DNA of 64,000 nucleotides from Leptospira congkakensis (GTDB taxonomy: Bacteria; Spirochaetota; Leptospiria; Leptospirales; Leptospiraceae): assembly GCF_004770265.1 (NCBI RefSeq), contig NZ_RQGQ01000004.1, positions 372,001 to 436,000 of the forward strand, read 5' to 3'. The notes under the pieces are model-generated. The model was not told the DNA's origin. It saw nothing but the letters and a program-made list of their open reading frames with translations, and did not search any database. Numbering within the stretch: position 1 is the stretch's first letter; each line of letters opens with the position of its first letter. The translations under genes were made by a program, and so were the position numbers. This document shows positions 61,363 through 64,000 of the stretch, piece after piece.

Positions 61363-62122
61363 TTTGCACCCGATCTAAAGTAATTCCACAAGCCACAACA
61401 ACGTTCAGAGAAGTCACCGATCCAAAAAGAGGAATTCTTGCCACATAATCAGCTTCCTCTAATAACAGACGTTTGACTCCTTCCCCTTCATTCCCCATGA
61501 TGACAGCCATCTGCGATGCATCTGGCAAAGTTTCCCAAATGGATTCTTCACCCTCTTCATCAGTTGCAAGGATCCAGTATTCATTTTTTTTAAGAAATTC
61601 CATCCCATGCATCAGGTTGGCAACACGGTAAATTTGTAAGTGATGAACAGCACCCGCGGAAACTTTTTCCACAACAGGAGTGATGGGAGACGTATCTCTA
61701 TCAGACATTAACACGTGCTTAACGCCCATACATTCGGCTGTTCTCAAGATATTTCCTAAATTTCCTGGATCTTGGATTCGGTCCAAAATCAAAATAGGGC
61801 CAACACCTGCCTCCACATTTTGTTTGAACTGCTCAAAACCAAGTGATGCAGAGGATTTTTGTTTGGTGCGGATGATCACATAACCTTGGTGGTTTTTATC
61901 TGAGGCAATTCGATCTAGTTCCCTTGTGGATACGGTTGTGAATTTAACTGAATTAGGAATGTATCCTCGAATTCTTTGTTTTTCTTCATTTCCCATCGAG
62001 TCTTTGACGATGACTTCCCGGATGGTTTTGACTCCTCGTTCGGGAGCCATCTGTTCCAAGGACTCTAAAAATTCATAAAAATTTCGTTTTCCAAAAAGTA
62101 TTTCTACTGGGCTTTTTTCCAT
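61349..62122 (-). CDS. rlmB: RlmB-type 23S rRNA 2'-O-methyltransferase (SpoU family)
   Basis: The 257-aa product has an N-terminal RNA-binding part (SPVEILFGKRNFYEFLES) and the SPOUT methyltransferase domain. That domain carries VGPILILDRIQDPGNLGNILRTAECMG, VEKVSAGAVHHLQIYRVANL, VIMGNEGEGVKRLL and FGSVTSLNVVVACGITL; these are the three SpoU motifs. RlmB methylates G2251 in 23S rRNA, and related members act on tRNA, so the exact target is by family only. It overlaps cysS by 19 nt and the lipase gene by 14 nt. Confidence 0.88.
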   Translation of the reverse strand: MEKSPVEILFGKRNFYEFLESLEQMAPERGVKTIREVIVKDSMGNEEKQRIRGYIPNSVKFTTVSTRELDRIASDKNHQGYVIIRTKQKSSASLGFEQFKQNVEAGVGPILILDRIQDPGNLGNILRTAECMGVKHVLMSDRDTSPITPVVEKVSAGAVHHLQIYRVANLMHGMEFLKKNEYWILATDEEGEESIWETLPDASQMAVIMGNEGEGVKRLLLEEADYVARIPLFGSVTSLNVVVACGITLDRVQNVSR

Positions 62123-63561
62123 GTGGTGTTTCCTTCTTTTGTATCAGCGAGAAGGATTCCTTTTTCTTCCAACTCTTTACGAATTCTGTCGGCGTTTACG
62201 AAATCTTTGTTTTGTTTAGCGGTCTTTCTTGCTTCTATTTGGCCAAGAATCCAATCCTCAGAAATTCCATCCAAAGTTTGGATTTGTTTTTCAAATGAAA
62301 AAACAGCAAAAAGTTCGTTAGTTTTATAAAACAATTGTAACGATTCTTTTAGAAATATCGAATCTGAAAATTCGGTATTGGAATCTAAAAACTGGTTCAC
62401 AATCCGAATCAGTTCAAAAACAGAAGCCATTGCTTTCGGAACATTCAAATCATCAGCCAAAGAATTCATAAATTCTAAATTTAGTTTTTGTAATTCAGGA
62501 TTAGAAAATTCAAAATTATCAAACGATTTGGGAACTTTATCCCATAAGTTACCAGCTTCTAATGCTCGGTAGATAGTATTTTGGATCCTCTCCATTGCAG
62601 TTTTTGATTCATCCAATTTGTTTAGAGAGAAATTCAGCTTACTTCTGTAATGTGCAGAAATTAAATGATATCGAATTGAGTTTGGATCATATCCTTTTTC
62701 TAAAATATCACGTAAGGTATAAAAGTTTCCCTTACTTTTAGACATTTTTTCCCCGTCCACAAGAAGGTGTTCGCAGTGAAGCCAAGTTCCTACAAATTCT
62801 TCCTCAGGATATGCCCCATAACTTTGTGCGGCTTCATTTTCATGATGAGGGAAGAGAAGGTCAATCCCGCCGGTATGAATGTCTACACCTGATCCGTAAA
62901 CTTTTCGAATCATCGCCGAACATTCTAAATGCCAACCTGGTCTTCCTTTCCCGATTTTAGTATGCCAACATTTTTCTTCTTCTGACTTTTGGTTTTTCCA
63001 AAGGACAAAATCACGAACATCATCCTTTGTGTATTCATCAGCGTCGTAACGAACTCCCGCCTGCATACCCGAAACATCGATTTTTGAAAGTTCTCCGTAA
63101 CGGCTAAACTTTTGGATGGAAAAATATAAATTCCCATCCTTTTCATACACGAGCCCATTTTTTTGAAGCGTTTCGACAAGTCCGACCATATCATCAATTG
63201 ATTCAGTGGCTTTTGGATAATGTTCTAACTTCTGAACATGGAGAGTTTCTAAATCTTTAAAAAAGGCTTCTGTCCAAGGTTTGGTAAACTCTTCGACACT
63301 GATTTTTAATTTGATAGATTCATTGATGATTTTGTCATCAATGTCTGTGATATTCATGGATTGGTTGAGTTTATATCCTCCGAGCAGTAGAGAACGACGA
63401 AGGACATCTACAAACAAAAAGGATCTAATGTTTCCAATATGAGCAAAGTTATAAACCGTTGGCCCACAGGAGTAAATAGATACATTCAAAGGATCTTTGG
63501 GAACAAATGTTTCCTTTTTTCCCGATTTTGAATTTTGGAATACAAAGGGAACTAAACTCAT
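62104..63561 (-). CDS. cysS: Cysteinyl-tRNA synthetase
   Basis: The 485-aa product charges tRNA(Cys). It has the zinc-binding YSCGPTVYNFAHIGN region with the HIGH-type motif, FVDVLRRSLLLGGY, GWHLECSAM, the HTGGIDLLFPHHENE zinc site and the GEKMSKSKGNFYTLRD loop (KMSKS). The helical anticodon part ends in the typical NADRIRKELEEKGILLADT segment. Its ATG overlaps the stop of the upstream hydrolase gene (ATGA), and it runs on into rlmB. Confidence 0.97.
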   Translation of the reverse strand: MSLVPFVFQNSKSGKKETFVPKDPLNVSIYSCGPTVYNFAHIGNIRSFLFVDVLRRSLLLGGYKLNQSMNITDIDDKIINESIKLKISVEEFTKPWTEAFFKDLETLHVQKLEHYPKATESIDDMVGLVETLQKNGLVYEKDGNLYFSIQKFSRYGELSKIDVSGMQAGVRYDADEYTKDDVRDFVLWKNQKSEEEKCWHTKIGKGRPGWHLECSAMIRKVYGSGVDIHTGGIDLLFPHHENEAAQSYGAYPEEEFVGTWLHCEHLLVDGEKMSKSKGNFYTLRDILEKGYDPNSIRYHLISAHYRSKLNFSLNKLDESKTAMERIQNTIYRALEAGNLWDKVPKSFDNFEFSNPELQKLNLEFMNSLADDLNVPKAMASVFELIRIVNQFLDSNTEFSDSIFLKESLQLFYKTNELFAVFSFEKQIQTLDGISEDWILGQIEARKTAKQNKDFVNADRIRKELEEKGILLADTKEGNTTWKKAQ

Positions 63562-64000
63562 AGGGCAAAAATTTCTTTTACAAATTCTAGATTTGCTTGT
63601 GGTTGTTTGTCTTTTCCTGCTTCATTTCCTTCTGTCGGATACAACTGCATCCGTTTATCGCAGTTCATATGGTTAAACAAAGCAAAAGTGGATTTTGGAT
63701 GAGAGATCACATCTTCCATTCCGCAAGAGAAGAGAGCAGGGATTTTGATTTTTTTGGCAAAATTTAGCGCATCAAAATACGCCAGTTCCTTTTTATAATC
63801 AATTTTTTTAGTAGCTCTTTTTTCTAAAAAGGGAGTGAGTTCTCGAATCCAAGGATTTCCTTTTAAAGAAATTTGGTCTTTATCAATATAACAGAACGAA
63901 GGTGTTTCTAAAATAAGGCCCTTAATTCGATCGGAATAAGCTGCTCCAAATACGGAAAGAGCAGAACCGATGGACTTACCATGTAAAATGATTTGGTCAC
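63558..64000 (-). CDS. Alpha/beta hydrolase, acetyl-xylan-esterase-like, C-terminal part (partial)
   Basis: The frame is open to the window edge, so the N-terminal part is outside. The visible 147 residues include DQIILHGKSIGSALSVFGAAYSD, with a GxSxG-type elbow (GKSIG), then a cap-like helix region. The IPALFSCGMEDVISHPKSTF strand carries the acid residue. The end, QLYPTEGNEAGKDKQPQ, is where relatives of the AXE1 family carry the catalytic His (GHE); here the residue is Asn. The stop codon overlaps the cysS ATG. The call is moderate because only the C-terminal half is seen. Confidence 0.75.
   Translation of the reverse strand, partial: DQIILHGKSIGSALSVFGAAYSDRIKGLILETPSFCYIDKDQISLKGNPWIRELTPFLEKRATKKIDYKKELAYFDALNFAKKIKIPALFSCGMEDVISHPKSTFALFNHMNCDKRMQLYPTEGNEAGKDKQPQANLEFVKEIFAL

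Noticed and set aside
1..64000. Search for CRISPR arrays, insertion sequences, prophage genes, rRNA and tRNA
   Set aside because: No regularly spaced repeats, transposase or integrase motifs, or structural RNA patterns were seen by eye; a covariance-model and repeat search would be needed to exclude small ones.

Overview
The window reads as chromosomal DNA of a spirochaete, most probably the genus Leptospira. The base composition is AT-rich (judged by eye, not computed). Coding is dense on both strands, with many 1-, 4- and 14-nt gene overlaps. Cues pointing to Leptospira are an LptD-like outer-membrane protein, many lipoprotein signal peptides, many RsbU-type phosphatases, GGDEF/EAL and receiver proteins, a futalosine-pathway MqnA, and a murein cluster whose MurE carries the DNPR (meso-diaminopimelate) motif. 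Species was not determined; a saprophytic or intermediate species is only a guess. I see no rRNA, tRNA, CRISPR array, insertion sequence or prophage, and no gene-free stretch longer than 300 bases.

Layout. 1-1080: C-terminal part of a YyaL/DUF255 protein. 1067-6956 (minus): obg-proB-proA-nadD-yqeK-LCP/LytR_C protein-rsfS, a tightly packed run. 7033-7932 (minus): rplU-prp-rpmA, closed by a hairpin terminator lying immediately before obg. 8051-9859: typA with a bidirectional terminator. 9941-12955: AsmA-like protein, a small hypothetical protein and a putative beta-barrel protein. 13127-17064: a GAF-PP2C-TPR phosphatase, amtB and a lipoprotein, preceded by a strong sigma-54-like site. 17061-19260: mqnA, an orphan cheR and a HIT protein. 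19333-26963: a reduced dcw cluster (rsmH-ftsL-like-murE-mraY-ftsW-murG-murC). 26958-29977 (minus): murF-purE-purK. 30029-33276: Gfo/Idh/MocA oxidoreductase, UbiB-like kinase and lspA. 33353-38077: a nitrilase-fold protein without its cysteine, a 635-aa protein of unknown family, and a MoxR/VWA pair. 38139-44332: PrsW protease, exported proteins, a HAMP-PP2C phosphatase and a STAS protein. 44432-51450: GGDEF/EAL protein, M48 protease, MORN lipoprotein, UvrD-type helicase and a receiver-kinase hybrid. 51624-60250: lptD-like gene, a sugar-phosphate transferase, gatCA, hisF and a sodium/solute symporter. 60259-64000 (minus): cysS and rlmB together with a lipase-like lipoprotein and a partial hydrolase.

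How the genes fit together. Three themes run through the window. The first is cell-envelope construction (the dcw genes, murF, lspA, LptD, the LCP protein and the sugar transferase). The second is translation and ribosome biogenesis (L21, Prp, L27, Obg, RsfS, TypA, RlmB, GatCA, CysS). The third is signalling by partner switching and cyclic-di-GMP, where several proteins have lost catalytic residues and look like adaptors. The most interesting regulatory signal is the sigma-54-like site at 13087-13103 before the phosphatase-amtB pair. The least explained block is 33353-39488. No single fully novel system can be proven from sequence alone; the best candidates are ranked in the findings.
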